NCBI GenBank assembly: GCA_021495925.1
Contig: JAKEKT010000027.1
Span: 248,001 to 312,000 of the forward strand
Direction: 5' to 3'
Source: Diplodia intermedia
Taxonomy: Eukaryota > Ascomycota > Dothideomycetes > Botryosphaeriales > Botryosphaeriaceae
DNA length: 64,000 nt
A program made the position numbers and the translations under genes. Below the pieces are notes generated by a model. That model saw only the letters and a program-made list of their open reading frames with translations. It had not been told where the DNA came from and did not search any database. This document shows positions 23,156 through 35,647 of this stretch, one piece after another. Every line of letters starts with the position of its first letter. Position 1 is the stretch's first letter.

Positions 23156-24743
23156 GGTCGCGCGTCAGGGACGGGGCGGAGGCGGAGATCGGAGCTGGCC
23201 GACGGGAGGGACTGGGGAACGAGGCAGTAGGGAATTGAGAGAAGGGCGAGACGCGGATTTCAGCAGAGGACGGAGGCCGCGGGACTGAAAAGAAAGCGGG
23301 ACTTCGCGGCCGAGCTGGCCCGAGATAAATAGTGGAGATAGGCGAGCGAGCAGCAGAGGGTGAAGATAAGCTGCTCTCATATCTTGCCCTTTGCGTCACT
23401 GTCCGGATGTGGCTCGTCCAGGGTCTGTAGCCGTCACCCCATGCCGTGCTCGTTCTTTGCCACCCTTCTCCGGCCAGTGAAGGGGCGCGACGTGCTGAGG
23501 GCTGAGGGCAGGGCGGGAGAGGCACAGGCGCAGGCGGGCTTGCCCACACTTGCGGTCCGCCGTTTCACGCTGATGGACCTTTCGTGAGCTGATGTGGATT
23601 GGAATGCGAAAGGCCCGATTCAAGCTTTTCGCAGGGCTGGCGGCGATGCTTGTGCGCCTCGGCAGCTGCGCCTCTCCCGCCCGGCCCACTCGAGCGTCGC
23701 TGGTGTCGTACCCGGCGACGTCCTTCCTTCTTCGTGCTGGCCTTGTCCTTGTCTCCGTTTCCCCTTCTGTGCCGTCGGTCCCAGGGCGCGCCTGCTTTGG
23801 GCCGTGAGCGTAACATGGCGAAACGTCGTCCATGGCGGGCCGCGTCTTCCGTTCCTCGAATGGAGTTTCAGCCCGTTACGTCATCGCTGCGCGTCCCACG
23901 CCGTCTCATCACCTCGTGCGAGGTGCCCTCATGTTGTCTGCTGCTGTGTCACGGTTTTCTCGTCCGCAGCTCTGGTTGCGCACACTTCGAAATGTCGAGG
24001 CAACCCTTGCCTGCTCGCGTTGACGACAGTGCTGGGTTGCGGGCTCTTGGTGATAAAGACTCACATCTGCGTGTTCATGTGTGAAAACCGTGAGGATTGC
24101 GGACCCGGCATACGAGGGACTTGAATGAAGTGGAGAAAGAGAAGATGACAGAAATAGCGCGGAAAGTCCGGGTCATGTCAGCTGCAATGGCGTTGGGCGG
24201 AAGGCGCGTCCCAACGCGCGCGCCGCTCTTGGCAGTCTCGCCCGACTACACCACAACACCTCGACCATGTATACCCACCTATAAGTCAATGAATGTACCT
24301 AAACTTAACATTTCTGTCCCAAGGCCCCATGTACTTTCTATCTTACCAGTCTCCCCACTTCTTATCGTCGAACAGTTCTAATCTACTTTGAATTCTCTTA
24401 CCACGATTAAACATTCTCCAAGAATTCTCCAAACACTTTCCAAAAATTCTTCAAACATTTTCCAAACACCTTACAAGAAACATCCCTACTTAGTAGGAGA
24501 GAGCCATCTACTATCGCTACGTATACTATTAGTATACTTCTTAAGCATCTCATGTAGGAGTTAGGCAGGAAATCGCTCGAATTCATTGAGAATCAGTTCA
24601 GAATCAATTAAGAATCGATTCCTTATCAATGCAAGATCAAGAAGTACTATTGCCAAGCCTCTCATCTGCTAAAAAGTCTGCAACTTGGGTCAGCCTACAA
24701 GCCATCTAAACCATCACTCATCAACAACTTCCTGCCCGTTACC
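23156..24743. other. Divergent intergenic region, GC-rich half then AT-rich half
   Basis: About 1.6 kb between the divergent MFS transporter and MYND genes, so it holds two promoters. 23156-24240 is GC-rich with long spurious frames. From about 24270 to the ATG at 24744 the composition turns AT-rich and repetitive. No coding unit is supported. Confidence 0.5.
24411..24470. repeat. Degenerate TTCTCCAAA-type short tandem repeat
   Basis: Five loosely spaced copies of a TTYTYCAAA-like word in about 60 bp. Around 24585-24630 a second word, AGAATCA with variants, recurs three to four times. Both lie in the AT-rich upstream region of the MYND gene. Confidence 0.5.
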
Positions 24744-25700
24744 ATGTCTTCCATCCACGACGACGTTCCCGGCAGATGTTCCAGCTGCGAACAGCTGCCC
24801 GATGCCACCACAGCCCTCAGACGCTGCTCGCGCTGCCGCACCGTCGCGTACTGTTCCAATGCCTGCCAGACCGCACACTGGCCCACCCACCAGCCTTCGT
24901 GCAAGCGGCCCAACTACATCATCGAAGCCTGGATGTGCCCCGGCGAGATCACCAATCCCGCTGTCAAGCGCACCCTGTCGTGCCCTTCCACCGCAACCTT
25001 CCTTGAGCTGCATTACGCGCTGCAGCTCGCCTTTGGTTGGACCGACACCCACGATTGGGACTTCTGTGTCAAAGATCGGACCTACAAGCCGCAAAAATTC
25101 AACCTGCTGGATCATATCAGGGTTAGTGGGATCAGGGACAGGCGCGGGCTGGCTGAGTTGACGGGCGAAGACACCAGCGCCTACGATGCACAGATGGCCG
25201 CAGAACCCAGGAAATTCCTGCTTCGCCTCAAGTCGCTGCCGGGGATGGGATATCGGCGCACCGAGGCTTATTTCGGCGACGAAGCACGCGCTCATCCGAG
25301 GACGTCGGAGAAGCCTGCGAACAAGCTCAAGCTGTGGCAGGTTCTCGAAACCGAGCCATACAAGGGACAGGAGTGTATCTACAACTACGACTTTGGCGAC
25401 AACTGGGATCATCATATCAAGATAAAGGGGAGAGAAGCAGCTACTTCGACCTTCACTTGCACCGGCGGCGAGGGTGCGCGTCCTTTCGAGGACGCCGGCG
25501 GCCCGCAAGGCTGGAAGGAGTTGAAGCAGGGGATCCGTGCTGGAACTTGCAGTGAGAGCCAGAAGTTCGACATGCTGAACAACGGGATCAACCTTGATTC
25601 GTTCAATCCGAACAAATTTAACGCCTGGTCGCTGGAGGATGTCAACGCAAAGCTAGCCTTGTGGCACGCTGGGGAGCTCCAACTGAATAGTCAAGGCTGA
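24744..25700 (+). CDS. MYND zinc finger plus pRiA4b ORF-3-like domain protein
   Basis: Single exon, 318 residues. Residues 12-53 form a MYND finger: Cys12-x2-Cys15, Cys28-x2-Cys31, Cys37-x3-Cys41 and His49-x3-Cys53. The rest resembles the plasmid pRiA4b ORF-3-like family (bacterial plasmid and IS-associated proteins of unknown function). Typical segments are FLELHYALQLAFGWTDTHDW early in the domain, IYNYDFGDNWDHHIKI in the centre, then GGEGARPFEDAGGPQGW and FDSFNPNKFN-like NLDSFNPNKFNAWSLEDVN near the end. MYND fingers usually bind proline-rich peptides; what the second domain does in fungi is not known to me. Neither signal peptide nor membrane segment is seen. The two-domain reading is from remembered family motifs. 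Confidence 0.87.
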   Translation: MSSIHDDVPGRCSSCEQLPDATTALRRCSRCRTVAYCSNACQTAHWPTHQPSCKRPNYIIEAWMCPGEITNPAVKRTLSCPSTATFLELHYALQLAFGWTDTHDWDFCVKDRTYKPQKFNLLDHIRVSGIRDRRGLAELTGEDTSAYDAQMAAEPRKFLLRLKSLPGMGYRRTEAYFGDEARAHPRTSEKPANKLKLWQVLETEPYKGQECIYNYDFGDNWDHHIKIKGREAATSTFTCTGGEGARPFEDAGGPQGWKELKQGIRAGTCSESQKFDMLNNGINLDSFNPNKFNAWSLEDVNAKLALWHAGELQLNSQG

Positions 25701-25788
25701 TGGCACTGCCTTCGCAGCATCCACTACACAATCGAACCACTGCACATCTTACAAGCTTACTGCCACGATTACATATATCCTTCTCGCT

Positions 25789-26593
25789 CTAACCCCCTCG
25801 CAGTCCCACCGTGCTTTCCAATCCCTCACTCCTCTGCATCTCCCTCAACTCCCTCAACGGCGGGATACTCTCCTCCATGCCCGCCGCCAACCTCTCCCAC
25901 AGAATGCCCACCTTGGGCTTCACCGTGCCCTCGACCCTCAACACCCTCGTCGGCGTCACCACCACATCGCAAACGGTATCAAACACATCCGGCCTCAACT
26001 CGCCCAACCCGTCCTCCCCGCCCACGACCTGACAATCATGCACGACGGCGACCGCCGGCGTGCTTTCCGCCACCGCCCCGACCGAAAACAGCATCGCCCA
26101 CTCCAAATCGAAAAAGCCATGGCCCTTCCCAAACCTAACGCCCGTCTCGCCCATGACGGCGCCGGTGCCCGTGACCAGCACATCGACGCCGCGCCCCTCC
26201 CTCGCCCACCCCCTGACCTCCGCCAACCCCACCGCCCTACCGACCTTCTCCGCGCCATCCAGCGTCGCCGCGTACCACGCGCCCCGCGCATCCACGTCTT
26301 CCGGCCGCACGACCCGGAAGCCGCGGCGGATGCCGTACGCCGTGACCAGCACCGTCTTGCCTTCGGCCAGCGCGCGCGCCCGCAGCTCCTCGAGGCAGTT
26401 GTCCGGCGCGACGAAGACGAGCCGCGCCGCGCGCCACTCGGGCAGTAGCGAAACGAGCCGGTCCGTCGCCGCCGAGGACCCGGCGAAGTCTGCGATGAAG
26501 GACGAAAAGTCCCGGTCGAAGCGCGAGTCGGGCAGCGCGACGGCCGAGAGCTTGGCCCAGATGCGCGCGCGCACCGCGGCTTTGTGCGCGTCG

Positions 26594-26624
<31 letters not shown>

Positions 26625-26640
26625 GGGTTGTTGACGGCAT
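25789..26640 (-). CDS. 5-formyltetrahydrofolate cyclo-ligase family protein
   Basis: Family that includes MTHFS (5-formyl-THF + ATP to 5,10-methenyl-THF) and MTHFSD-like proteins. Single exon, 283 residues from ATG 26640. The frame stays open further upstream, but that part is a Lys/Arg/Glu stretch translated from a TTTC microsatellite, so the ATG followed by PSTTPAAAAA is preferred. Recognisable parts are ARIWAKLSAVALPDSRFD near the start and FGKGHGFFDLEWAML (about 180-195), equivalent to the G-x-G-(Y/F)-(Y/F)-D phosphate-binding motif. VVVTPTRVLRVEGT and PKVGILWERL follow near the end. The protein is longer than the ~200-residue bacterial and yeast enzymes and closer to MTHFSD, so true cyclo-ligase activity is not assured. 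The short gap to the converging MYND gene is only 88 bp. Confidence 0.82.
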
Positions 26641-28307
26641 GGTGGGTGGCTGCTTCTTTCTTTTTGCTTTCTTTCTTTCTTTCTTTCTTTCTCGCTCTCT
26701 TCCTTTTTGGGACTTTCTCTTTTTCTCTTTTTTTGGTTTTTGTGCTTCGGTTGGTGGTGGTGGTGGTGATATGGGAGGCCGACGACTACCAAAGACGTGT
26801 GCGTCCGAGGCAGAGCAACCGGGAATTCCGAAGGTATTTGGCAGATGGATCGATATACAAAGAAAGAAAACAAGCAAGATGGAGGGGGGAAGATTATCGA
26901 ACAAGTCTCTCGATGCCGCCACTTCGACAAAACCTCTGGACGCCGCGACGTTTGTCGGTGCTTATTTTCGGTTGGTTACTTTTGACGGATGATCCGAAAG
27001 ACGGAACACAGACGAAGGATCCCATTCGGCCCGGCCGCCGCGGCTTCGGCAATTGGGTCCAACTGCCGAACCACTATCCCCGGTCCGCCCATACCTAGTC
27101 CATGTAGTAAGCGGTCGCACTGATCCGATACGCGATGGTTCCCTACAGATGATAGAGCACAAACAACAACTTTGAATTAAGAAAATAAAAGACTTGTTTT
27201 GTTCGTCTACGTCTTTGCTCTGTTACCGTAGCCCAGCCCTCTCTCTCTCTGCCTAAGCCACACCATACCACCCAAAAGATGAGGTCCAAAAATGACGACA
27301 CCGCGTCCCTAATGCTCATTATAGATTATCATTCCCTCCGCCTGATCCGTCCTCTCTCGCCACTTCCCCGCCTCCCATTCAACCCTCTTCTTCTCCCAAT
27401 TCATAATCACAACGCAGAGGAGCCCCACCGACAACAATCGTTCGAGGACGAGCCAACCAACCAAAGAGAGACGGAGATGATGCTTGCAAGAGCTTTCGCA
27501 AGGAGAAAAAAAAAAGAAAATGGGAGCCGACCAACCAAAGAATAAAAAACATCAGAGTAGCCGCCCGAACAATACGGTTAGGGAATTAGAAAAAAAGAAA
27601 AGGGAAAAACAAACGCAGCTACTAGCACAGTCACCTCGTTGCTGGGCAATCCCCGACGAGGGCGCGAAGGGTAGTCAAAGGGGCAAGAAAGACAAATGAA
27701 GAATTAGAAAGAAAGAAGAAAATAGAAAGCCCCCCCAATCAATCATGCTTCTCATCACCTGCCCGGTGGAATCCAAAGAAGTGCTCGCCCGGGTACGAGA
27801 AGAAACCGTCCCTGGGAGTGATCCTTTATCCAATGGACAGACCCGTAGTAAAAGCGCTGCTGCCGCCGCCTCGACTGGCCTCGATGATCACCTGAACGCC
27901 TCTGGCCCACGGGGAATGGGGGGAAAATCCGTAGCAGGAAACCGAATGGGATGTGTGTCCGTGTCCGTGTCCCTTGCTTTGCCGGCCTGCCTTTTCTTGC
28001 AATACTTGCCACACCTTGACCCATCATACCAAAAGAAAAAGAAGAAAACGCCGCTTGCATAGGAAAAAGATATTGCTTCGCTCACCGAGGGAAAAAGTGG
28101 GGGGAATTCCGCGAAGCTCATGGAAAAAGAAATGTCAAGACCAGACAGACAAGCCGCCGCCACACACCACATATGAACATGATACCTTTAAGAATCCACC
28201 AACCGTTTTCGCTCCAGAGACATGACTCTCGCTGCAAACCGTGACCACATGGGAATCCTCCTCACTCTGGCCGACCTTCTCGTAACGCCCGACGCCTCTC
28301 TTAAACT
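26641..28307. other. Intergenic with microsatellite leader
   Basis: About 1.7 kb between the starts/ends of two minus-strand genes. It holds the upstream region of the cyclo-ligase-family gene and the 3' side of the BAR/ArfGAP gene. Purine-rich runs and short frames only; no gene recognised. Confidence 0.5.
26669..26693. repeat. (TTTC)n microsatellite
   Basis: About six tandem TTTC units, GAAA on the coding strand, directly upstream of the ATG at 26640, so probably in its 5' leader. Confidence 0.85.
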
Positions 28308-31300
28308 TCAGAACATCCGCCGCGAACTGTACGATTCATCGGACTTCATCAGCCTTCCGCCTGCTGATACACGCTTCTGCAACTTGGCATCTCTTTCTTT
28401 GGTACGCTCACCTGGTGAGCCCCCATTTCCTGCCAGAATGGTTGGCAGAGCGGTTATGACGTCGCCACCGCTGCTGTTGGAAGGGTTATTACCATTTTGA
28501 GTGCTGCTAACTCCAGGCCGTCTTCCGTCTCGCTGTTCCAGCTTCTGCTCCAGGTACAGTCGTGCCGATATGCTCAACGGGAAGGGCGACGGCGTGTTGG
28601 GTAGGTCAGCTCCGTTTTGGATCAACAGCTCGGCAACCGGGAAAGACTTCCGACCTCCTGCAGGCGCACCTTGAGGATGACCGGGAGAGCCGGCGGGAGA
28701 CGCCGTGTCTGCAGGAGATGCAGGATCCGCGGCCGAAAGGGCAAGGTAAACGGCCGGTGTGTTGCGGGACTTGTCTGTCGCGTTGGGCGTCGCCTTCAGC
28801 GCAAGGGCATAGAGCACATTCTGGATGTCGTTCTTCTTGACCGACGCAAGGAGCGTTTCCTCCGGTGTCGCATAATGTGACAGTGTAGCAGAGATCTCCT
28901 GAACAAACGCCCGCTCCGCGTATTTCTGGTTGATGAACTTCAGGCGTTGTTCCCGAGTGGACATAGGGCCAGGCTTCATAGCTCGGTCGAGCCTAGCCTC
29001 CCAGATCATATTGCTGACGCGGTTGCCAATCTTGAAGAGCAACTCGATGATATCTGTCGTAAACGAATGCACGTCCAACGTGAGCGAGCGAACCTTGGAG
29101 ATATGGGTTCCCAGAGAACGGTGGATGCCGCTACACTCAATGCAAACCACAATCCCGAGATTGATCGACACCCAGTCGACCTTGCTTTCCGATCCGCAAT
29201 CTGCGCAATACTTGTTCCCGGCGTCAGCTTCGCGGATCTGCTCGAGAAGTTTGTTAGCTTCCCCAGCGGCTTCGGGGCTGCGGTATGAAGGCCTATCGCC
29301 AACCGTCGCATGGCGTGAGACAGGCTTGTCCTTGCTCGTGTTTCCAGAATTGTTGCGCCCGGAGAGTGACGTGCTCTTTCCAGTGAGCACCGACGCGATG
29401 TCCCTGCGCGTTGATTTGTCCAAGGATTCCGTGGGTACCGGGTCGGAAATGCCTTTGTTCTCGACAGCAGTCTGCAGCGCGTTGTTAATTGCGTGGATCC
29501 AGGTCCTGAGTTCGTCTTCGCCCGTCGTCTGGTAGACGCGCGTGAACTGGGGCGTGATGACCTCGAAGCAGAACCGTCTCTCCGAGTTACGAGCTTCTCG
29601 AACCGAGGCGACGCGAAGATCGATCGGGGTCATATGTAAGTTCATCTTGTTCTTCCAGTCAGAGTACTCGGAGAGTTTGCCCTCGCCAACCGTGATCCAG
29701 AATCTGCACGTTGTTTAGCAAACGAGGAAATGAGAGCAACATATCTACTTACTTGTGCCAAGCTTGCTTGTTCAAGCCCTTGGGATCGATGTGGCTTCCG
29801 GGTCTGCTGAGAGCCCAAAGCAAGCCTTCCTTGTGAGGAGGATGGGAGTCTTGGCCGTCTCCACCCGCTTTATCCTCCAAGTCACGGATGCCTTTGAATT
29901 TGCTGTTCTGACCCGGGCTAGTGGCGGGAAGCGATGCAAGGGACGGTCCGCCGGTTAATCCTGGGGTGACCGGCATAGCTGCAGTCGAGGGCGGAGATCC
30001 TAAAGGCGGAGGGGGAGACACGGTGCTCTTGAACATGGGTGCAATACTGTCAGAGCGTGCTTCCTCTAGGGGAGGGGGCCTCCCATTCGTTTGCGCAATG
30101 GTTGACATGGCAGAAGGCTCTGGTTCTTTGTAGGCAGCACCGCTCTTCTCGAGAGCCCTGCGCTTCTCCTCGCGCTCGGCGCGTTGCAGTTGAAACTCCT
30201 TGTCGGCTTCTTTGACTTCCTGGCTGAGCGCCTCGAGCTGTGGGAGCATCGTCTTGACCTTCTCGGCTGCTGCCATGAATCCCTTGGCCTGTGCATCCGC
30301 GTACTTCGTGAGATACGAGAGCACTTCCTGGTTTTTTCTTCCGCCGTTCAGGTCCTGAATGTAGGAAGAATAATCGAAGCGTTTCAACTCGAAATTCCGG
30401 CGCTTCGTCTGGTACTTCGTATCCGTCTCCGTCCGCCTCTTCTCCTTCATTGAGTCTTGCCTCTGTCCGAGATACCGGCTGACGTATGAATAGTATTCTT
30501 TGCTCTCTTCCTCGAAGTCCTTCTTCTTCGACTCTGCCTGCTTGATATCGACGTTGTAAAGCTTAGAAATGGGTTCGATGATAAGCTTCTGAACGTTGAT
30601 CGTGTTGAGCTTTTCGTAGGCCAGGATCTCGCGCGCGATTCTGTCAAAATAATGGTCGATTGCCGGTTGCACCGAGTTGGAGTTCGGGGTGGCCGTGTCC
30701 TTCAGGGCTTCGATAAGTTCCGCAACCGCATTGTTACTGATGACTTGGGCATCCATCGTAGCTTCCGCCCTCTTCAACACCCGCTTCCATTTCGAGCGCA
30801 TGTCTGACGTGTTCTTCTCGAAGTTCTTGAGGTTCGCGCGGAAAACGGGGCCATCGTCCAAAGCACTGATGTCCTCGGCCGGTCTTTGGCAGGACAGGTC
30901 GACTCTGACGGGGCCGGTGTTATTAGTGTTGGTCTGAGTGAGCAACATGCTTGAAAAGGTATTGTGCGTCGGAACCAAGCCAAGCGTGTTTTCTGCAATC
31001 GCCTCGATTGCCGGCGACACCGGTTCGCGGAAGTCCCTGAAGTCGGCGCCATCCGAGTCGCTGACACGAGATTCAATTGACTGCGACGAAGGAACGCGGA
31101 GCCTGGGCGGCACGCTCAATTCAAGAAGCGGGGATGGTGTTTTGGGACTGAGAGGAGCGGGTTTCTGCGTGTCTTGGATCAGTTAGCATGTGTCTCAGAC
31201 TTTACATAATCATTTCTTACTTTGGACCCAGAAGGCAAATGTTGCCAGTGTATCCAAGCGATGTGCGCGCGAATCATACTCCACAAACTAGCAGATCGTC

Positions 31301-32037
31301 AGCGATTTTCCACGGGGCCAAAAAGCGCAAACCTACACTGCAGCTGTTCCTCCAGCCACCCCCTCTGTCCTCCAGCATGCGCGGGGGTCTCCACTTCCAC
31401 GACCATTGAAATTGAACGGACTGGTTGCCCATTGTCGAATAGTCGCCCACCAATTCAACATTTGGGTTCTTATGCAGGTTCGGATCTGCGTGGAATTCAC
31501 GCGTCACCAAGTTTTCCAACTCCCTGCTGCTACCCGCGAAGAGGAAGGTGAGGCCATTGATGACGGTGTCTACTGGCGCGAGCGTGCTGACAGGGATGGC
31601 CGGGTTGTTGGCTGCCTGAAAGGCCTGGGATTGCCTGACGACAAAGGTGAAGTTGAAGGTGAGCTCATCATCGTTTGATAGGCGGATCAGGAAGCTGGGA
31701 GGCGCAGAGGGAGACGTCTCGGGATCCTATCAGCCGGATGTCAGTGAGAACCCCGCTTTTCCGCACCCATGTGAGGCGGCGCACCTGCACGTATTCCACG
31801 ACGCTGTCGTCTCCGAATTCCCTCTTCGCGTTGTATCTGGAGGCGGGGAAGGCGTTGGGGGCGACGTTCAAGAGGACGCGGTTGCGCGAGTTGGTGACGT
31901 TGAGCGCGGCGATGGAGACTGCACAAAGAAGTCAGAGCGGCTTCAGGAGAGGGTCGCGCGAGGCTCGACGCACAGCGATTCTGGTCGCGCAGGAACATAG
32001 GGTCGCCCTCGCCCTGGCGACTGCTGACGTTGCCCAT
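28308..32037 (-). CDS. BAR-PH-ArfGAP protein (Arf GTPase activator, Csx2-like)
   Basis: Membrane-curvature-binding Arf GTPase-activating protein. Six exons (minus): 32037-31974, 31918-31785, 31726-31337, 31287-31221, 31172-29753 and 29703-28308; introns 55, 58, 49, 48 and 49 nt; 1156 residues. N-terminus MGNVSSRQGEGD has Gly2, so myristoylation is possible. Residues about 22-240 form a fungal-specific domain with VTREFHADPNLHKNPNVELV and FVEYDSRAHRLDTLATFAFW. A BAR domain follows (about 315-560; DNFEKN-like FRANLKNFEKNTSDMRSKWK, coiled coil), then PH (about 660-790), ArfGAP (about 855-970) with the zinc finger CADCG...CIEC and GIHRSLGTHISKVRSLTLD, and ankyrin-like remnants after it. The ArfGAP finger has the CxxC-x16-CxxC spacing. 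Intron 4 needs an AAG acceptor to keep WVQNTQKPAPLSPK in frame. The Csx2 name is from memory of fungal annotations. Confidence 0.9.
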
Positions 32038-34496
32038 TTGCGGCGAGGCTGCTGCCGGCGGGGCGCCAGCGGCGGAGGAGCAGCTCGGGGTCGGTCAGGC
32101 TACGCCGCTCGTCGGCTCGACCTGCGCTCCTGAGGACGCGCGGGCTTGCGGCTCGCGGGCTCCTGAGCAGGAGGGCAAGCTGGGCGGACAGCTTGGTGGA
32201 CCCTGAATATACGTCCAGGCGGCGGGCGGTCGGCGGGCGGGCGGGTCGCTTGCGGCGGGCGAATTGAGGCGGCGCAGGACGGGCTCAGGGCGCGCGCGCG
32301 GCGTGGTAGCGGATGCTGGGTTAGGCTGTGGTGTGGAATGGCTGGCGGGCCTGGGGCTGCGCAGCTGGAGGTGCTGGGGCCTGGATGGGTGGTAGGGGTG
32401 ACGGCGGGCGCGCGAGCGGAGAGTTGCAGGTGGTGGCCGGCGCGATACGACCAAATGGCTCCAGGGCACGCTTTGGGCGGCGCGAGAAGCTTGACCAACG
32501 GAAATAGAGCTGCAGCTGCGCTTGCTCCGCTTCAAATCGCGCAATGACGCCGCAGGGACCTGGCATCCCGTGCGTTGACGGCATGACTGGCTCCACGCAC
32601 ACGTGAACCACAGGCACGGCGTTGTCGCCCAACGCCGCCGGCTGCTCGCCGTCTCACCTTAATGGCCTTGCGAAGCTACGCCGCAGCCAATCTCCCCGGC
32701 CTTGGCATACATCACGCTTCCCGCCCAACGCCTCGCGCCCGGTGCTGTGTCCAGGAACGGCTCATGCAGCGGGGGCCACGGCGAAAATGTTTGAGATCTG
32801 CTGTTGGCAAGGAACCGCCAGCAAACATCGCCCGCCACCCCATCGCGGCGCACCGCACAGAGGTCTGAGCAGCCCGCGCTTGCATCACACTGCCGTCGCG
32901 CCAGCCGCCTGCCTTTCAGGAACACCCCACCCTTGACCCACGCGTACGAGCTGCTGCCGTAACGAGAAAGAAAAATCCTCGGATGCGTGTTCGCTCACCA
33001 CGAACACGAGTCGTTCCTGCGCATGACGTGGAAGCCGCGTGGGTTGGTGGGAGACTATGGCTTTAGGCTACAGCCAATTTCCTCCTTGGCAAGCATGTTC
33101 CATCAGTCATTTTGCGCCTCTGCGTGATTGGAGTTGGCATGTGGACATCACTCCAGCCTACATCTACGAGCAGATGTCCGCCTCAACGGTCCGTAGAACA
33201 ACTCTAGCGTCGTGCTAGAAGTAGCGATACTAAATGGCCGATTCCAAATCTCCCAATCCCGCTTGGTGAAGTAGCTACCTTACAACAACACTCATCAGCA
33301 CGGTTAAATGCGTAGTGGCATGACCTCGACTGAACGCATGCAAACTCCGGTCTTTCCGAGCAAAGGTGCGAGTATGACACTTGTGGAAACCTTTCTTTGC
33401 TCTTGTGGACAGAGCCTCGACGGCAGGACGATTGATGATGATCATGAGCTGCCGAGATGGCTGGGCTGTCCTGCTGCTAGCTCACAGCGCAGAACGTCGT
33501 GTCGCAAAGCGTTTGGCTCGTTCAAGTTGTCTCAAAAGAAATACAGCAGCCCCGGATGAGAAGATGAGGGTGTGTTGGCGAGCTTTGGTGGGTCAGTAGG
33601 TCAGGTGGGAGGCAATGGGTGAGGTACTATCGAATGCAGGCGACCCCCATGGGCTAACAGCGAAAGTGAAGCTGCATAGCGGTGTAAAAGACTTGGAATA
33701 CCATCACCTGTGCTCTGGTGATGACAGGCTACGCGACCAGACCGCTCTTCGGCCGCTTCTTCAACATTCGGCGGCATAGGTTGGCTGGGTGACCATGCAG
33801 CAAGCGCCTGAAGCCTCGCGTAGTACATGGAGTAGTGCGTGCACATGTACACGAGGAGTACAGTTTGCTCGGTTGGATAGAGGTGAAGAGGTATGTGTTT
33901 TCAAGCAGACAAACGCAAGCGTCCAAAAACGGAAGCACAAGCATGCCTCTCCCCATCGCGAATGGCGTCACGCAGAAGGAAAGTTTTGGAATAATTTTAG
34001 TAAACTGATGGAACTCATGAAAGACCAATTCTCTCCTTTGTAATTTCCAGACAGTAAGCTCTGTCGGAAATGCAGTAGTTACCGCTTGACTTTTCCTTTT
34101 ACCAAGGAATGAAAGACTGAAGCCATGATTCCCTCCTTCGTAGTTTGCATAGCGATTTGCTCTTTATAACCACCCTCTGGTGTATCAAGGCATGCAAGTG
34201 ACCACAAGCTCGGTGGGAGTCGTTGGGTAACTGCTGGCCATGGAGAGTCGGAGTGTCAGGTCCGCTGGACGGGGAGAAACATGTGCCAGAAGGCGAAAGA
34301 TACGGTTTCTGGCCACATCCGACAACGCTGAAAAAAGGTACGCTGAAATGATACAACGCCACCCCGACTTGCTCGATGATATCAATTTCGTGCGCATGCA
34401 ATATTAGGTTCACTCGCCCAGTAAGGTTTTATCCAAACTGAGCGAAAAGGGACTCCAGTAGCCGTGCAGTAGCCCTCTGACGAGTCGCCTCATAGG
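32038..34496. other. Long intergenic region
   Basis: About 2.5 kb. 32038-32960 is GC-rich upstream sequence of the BAR/ArfGAP gene. 33000-34496 has ordinary composition with frames under 105 codons and no recognisable protein, tRNA or transposon end. Confidence 0.5.
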
Positions 34497-35647
34497 TTAC
34501 AGCTCGTCCTCGCCTGCATCTCCCATGGGTGGATACCTGCCCTTCCAATCCCAGGGATCGCCACCAGGGACGCAAAGCCCGAGCCTCCAAAAGTAGTCAC
34601 GATGAGCCCAGAAGAGCTGCCAGAGCTTGAATCGCGCAGGGATCCACCCCGCAGGATCGCCGCCAGCAATGCAATCTGGGTCTTCGTCAGCTGAGCAGAT
34701 GCGGATATCGGCAACGCTCGGCGGTAGGTCAGCCTTGTCGATGTAGATCTCCCCACCGTGCATATGGTAACCCCATTCTTCCAGGGGCAGCAGCGGGACG
34801 GGATCTGCCAGGTGTGTGATTCGCTTGAATCTGATGTCCGTGTCGTTTTCAGCGGTTTTATTTTCTCCCACATTGAACCGTCTGTCGATATACTGAACTA
34901 GGCCTTCGTTGCCAAGCCGTGGTTCGCCAAAGGTGGTCACATGGGGGTCCCAGCCGCGGGCCTTGAAGTCCAGCGCTGCCAACGCTGCCACCGCACCACC
35001 CAGCGAGTGTCCGACCAAGGTCAGCTTGTAGTCTGGGTGCTTTTTGATCGCTTCGGCGACGTGTTCAAGGATCACTTCTCGCGTGTTGATCCAGGACTGG
35101 TAAAATCCACTGTGAACTGTACAGTTGGTGCACTGGATAGGCTTCGCGTCCGGCGCGTCGTCATCATCGTCTCCATCGTCGCTTCCAGGATACGGTATGT
35201 ACTCCTGGGGAACGGTCGACAAGTCCACAATGGTGTTGGTGAGAGAATATGTTCCGCGGAACGCCAGGAGAATGCGCGGTACAGAGGGCGGATGTGACAA
35301 GGCGACGTAGCCGCAGGAGTCGGACAGGAGAGGGCCAGTGTTCCAAGCCTATGCCTGTCAGTCATGAGTGCAGGTGCTGTAGCTCGCAAGAGCCGTACTT
35401 TCACCAGCTCGAAGCTGGGAAACTCGTTGCAGCGGCTGGCGCAGGTGAAGGGCTTCGCGATGCCCAAGCCGGTGAGGCCGACGCAATAGGAAATATCGAC
35501 GATGCGCGCAAGCTCCTCGAGTTCGGCGAACAGGGTTGGGGATATGTTGCGTGCATGTGCCGGCACCGGCAGGGGCGCTTGAAGGCTTAAGACGGCGGCA
35601 GCAGTCGCGAGACACGGCAGGGTAGGGAGTAGCTGAGCGAAACGCAT
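34497..35647 (-). CDS. Secreted fungal lipase, class 3 family
   Basis: Alpha/beta hydrolase that probably acts on triacylglycerols or related esters outside the cell. Exons (minus) 35647-35399 and 35348-34497; 50-nt intron, phase 0; 366 residues. Signal peptide MRFAQLLPTLPCLATAAAVL, then the lipase_3 fold. The nucleophile elbow TLVGHSLGGAVAALAAL carries the catalytic Ser. Candidate Asp is in HLADPVPLLP and candidate His in WGYHMHGGEIYI. LLAFRGTYSLTNTIVDL includes the strand and oxyanion region before the elbow. An acidic DDGDDDDD stretch lies in the loop before PIQCTNC. Paired cysteines and an NCT sequon fit secretion. Substrate specificity is not visible. Confidence 0.93.
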
